From NCBI RefSeq assembly GCF_947492535.1, contig NZ_CANLNH010000016.1:47233-111232 (forward strand): DNA of 64,000 nucleotides, read 5' to 3'. Each line of letters begins with the position of its first letter. Position 1 is the first letter of the stretch. The DNA comes from an uncultured Dokdonia sp. GTDB taxonomy: Bacteria > Bacteroidota > Bacteroidia > Flavobacteriales > Flavobacteriaceae. A program made the position numbers and the translations under genes. This document shows positions 63,128-64,000 of this stretch, in pieces. The notes below the pieces were generated by a model. The model made no database searches. It saw only the letters and a program-made list of their open reading frames with translations, and had not been told where the DNA came from.

Positions 63128-63808
63128 ATGAATAGATATGTAGAAGCATTTAAAAGGTATGCAGAATTTAATGGTAGATCAAGAAGAGAGGAATATTGGA
63201 TGTTTATTGTGTTCAACTTTTTGTTTTCTATTGTAGCATTTGCACTAGATCACATCTTTGGTATTGCTTTACGAGAAATTGGATATGGCCCAGTTTACAT
63301 TTTATATGGGCTCGTCGCTTTTATTCCTGGATTAGCTCTTTCCGTTCGTAGACTGCATGATGTTGGAAAAAGCGGTTGGATGCTACTCATTGCTCTTATT
63401 CCTTTAATTGGTGCTATCTGGTTACTTGTATTATTTGCAACAGAAGGAGAAGCTACAGATAATCAATATGGTCCTAATCCAAAAGCAACATATGATCATA
63501 TAGGAGAAACAACTCAGGAAGTAGCTACAGGAAGTGATCATCTAATCTTGTTTGTAGTGATTTGGCTTGTCTTTTCAAGATTCTTTTATTTTTTAATCCC
63601 TATAGTAGATATTGATTTTTATTCTACAGAAGTTTATAGAATTATTAGTGTTCTATTTTCTATTATTTGGGGAGCTATTCCTGTAGTATTAGCATTATCG
63701 ATAAAAGATAAAAAGAAACAAACCATCCTTTTTGTTCTTGCAGGTATCTATGCATTAATGACTATTATAGAAATTGTACAGAACTTTACAGGAAGTTTTT
63801 TTTACTAA
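63128..63808 (+). CDS. DUF805 membrane protein
   Basis: 226 residues. N-terminal FKRYAEFNGRSRREEYW and the VRRLHDVGKSGWMLLIALIPLIG motif define DUF805; three or four hydrophobic helices in this part, then a second hydrophobic half (about 140-225) with further helices. Longer than the usual 110-150 residues, so it carries a C-terminal extension. Function unknown; inner membrane. Upstream, TACTTTGA at about 63031 (one mismatch from TAnnTTTG) with a TTG 23 bases before it could be a promoter. Confidence 0.85.
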   Translation: MNRYVEAFKRYAEFNGRSRREEYWMFIVFNFLFSIVAFALDHIFGIALREIGYGPVYILYGLVAFIPGLALSVRRLHDVGKSGWMLLIALIPLIGAIWLLVLFATEGEATDNQYGPNPKATYDHIGETTQEVATGSDHLILFVVIWLVFSRFFYFLIPIVDIDFYSTEVYRIISVLFSIIWGAIPVVLALSIKDKKKQTILFVLAGIYALMTIIEIVQNFTGSFFY

Positions 63809-63816
63809 AAAACATA

Positions 63817-63848
63817 AAAAATGCCAGAATCAATATTCTGGCATTTTT
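63817..63848 (+). terminator. Terminator after the DUF805 gene
   Basis: A 14-bp perfect stem AAAAATGCCAGAAT / ATTCTGGCATTTTT with a 4-base loop and T-run. Confidence 0.9.
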
Positions 63849-63937
63849 TATATGTCTTATATTAAACTACACGTTAAAAAGGAAATGCATCACATCACCA
63901 TCGGCTACGATATAGCCTTAAAAGAATAAAACGGAAA

Positions 63938-63980
63938 ATTCCATAAAATTTGTGCTTCGCAAATACAAATTTTATGGAAT
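63938..63980. repeat. 16-bp inverted repeat at the right edge
   Basis: ATTCCATAAAATTTGT and its exact complement flank an 11-base loop. No gene is visible before the window ends. Possible terminator of a gene beyond the edge or a repeat end. Confidence 0.55.
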
Positions 63981-64000
63981 AACCACCCTAGCAATTAGGT

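Noticed and set aside
63938..63980. Hairpin considered as an integron attC or insertion sequence end
   Set aside because: No bulged pairing pattern, integrase, transposase or target duplication visible within the window.

Overview
The window is an AT-rich chromosomal segment from a marine-type member of the Flavobacteriaceae (Bacteroidota). Four things support this. The housekeeping genes are flavobacterial in type and order (nusB/DUF1573/yajC; mnmA, DUF3179, YwqK-type, yidC and pyrG in one orientation). Promoters look like the Bacteroidota TTTG-N(17-23)-TAnnTTTG type. Several proteins carry a type IX secretion (T9SS) C-terminal sorting tail (PNPxxxxxxI...GVYxL...KxIK). Lipoproteins often carry an acidic stretch after the lipid cysteine. 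A 14-16 bp palindrome, GCTTTCGCGAAAGC, recurs through the window; I recall similar motifs from Dokdonia-like genomes, but the genus is a guess.

Layout. 1-5.7 kb (minus strand): a partial large BNR-repeat secreted protein, then yajC, DUF1573, nusB and a Leu/Val-type amino acid dehydrogenase. 5.9-12 kb (plus): an ABC exporter, a PUR-alpha-like protein, a secreted M14 carboxypeptidase, a YdeI-family protein and a Cu/Zn superoxide dismutase lipoprotein. 12-26.8 kb (plus): small hypothetical proteins, a second YdeI-family protein, three amidohydrolases (one fused to a TolB-like propeller), a DUF2911 protein, a predicted Cys-x5-Arg phosphatase, a secreted S10 carboxypeptidase and a pirin. The gaps in this stretch are packed with REP-like GC-richer hairpins.

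26.8-33 kb: a HEIGH (M57) metallopeptidase lipoprotein, a Lon-substrate-binding-domain protein, lysA, an M23 peptidase, a class-A serine hydrolase, a short double-glycine-leader Cys-rich peptide gene (59 codons, easily missed) and a PhnA-like protein. 33-46 kb is an AT-rich accessory block. It holds T9SS cargo including two metallopeptidases, a frameshifted second HEIGH peptidase, and a kinase-aminotransferase fusion. Next to the fusion are an M43 peptidase, two Rid-family proteins, a VOC protein and a divergent Lrp regulator.

46.5-54 kb: two Lys/Glu-rich envelope proteins, a coupled subtilisin/nitronate monooxygenase/VOC group, mnmA, a REP cluster, a DUF3179 protein and a YwqK/MORN-like protein. 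54-64 kb: two tandem fasciclin lipoproteins, a CPBP membrane protease, a gene broken by a stop codon, yidC, pyrG and a DUF805 membrane protein.

Functionally the region is dominated by extracellular and envelope hydrolases (M14, S10, M57 x2, M43, M36, S8, a HEASH metallopeptidase, M23 and three amidohydrolases) together with amino acid catabolism (branched-chain-type dehydrogenase, kinase-phospholyase fusion with Rid partners). This fits a heterotroph living on protein. Points most worth a second look: the dispersed palindrome and its split form carrying a REP-like insert; the double-glycine-leader peptide with a duplicated start region; the kinase-phospholyase/Rid/Lrp locus; the frameshifted HEIGH paralog; start codons buried in hairpins after lysA; and a phosphatase without clear relatives. 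No tRNA, rRNA, CRISPR array or transposase was recognised.
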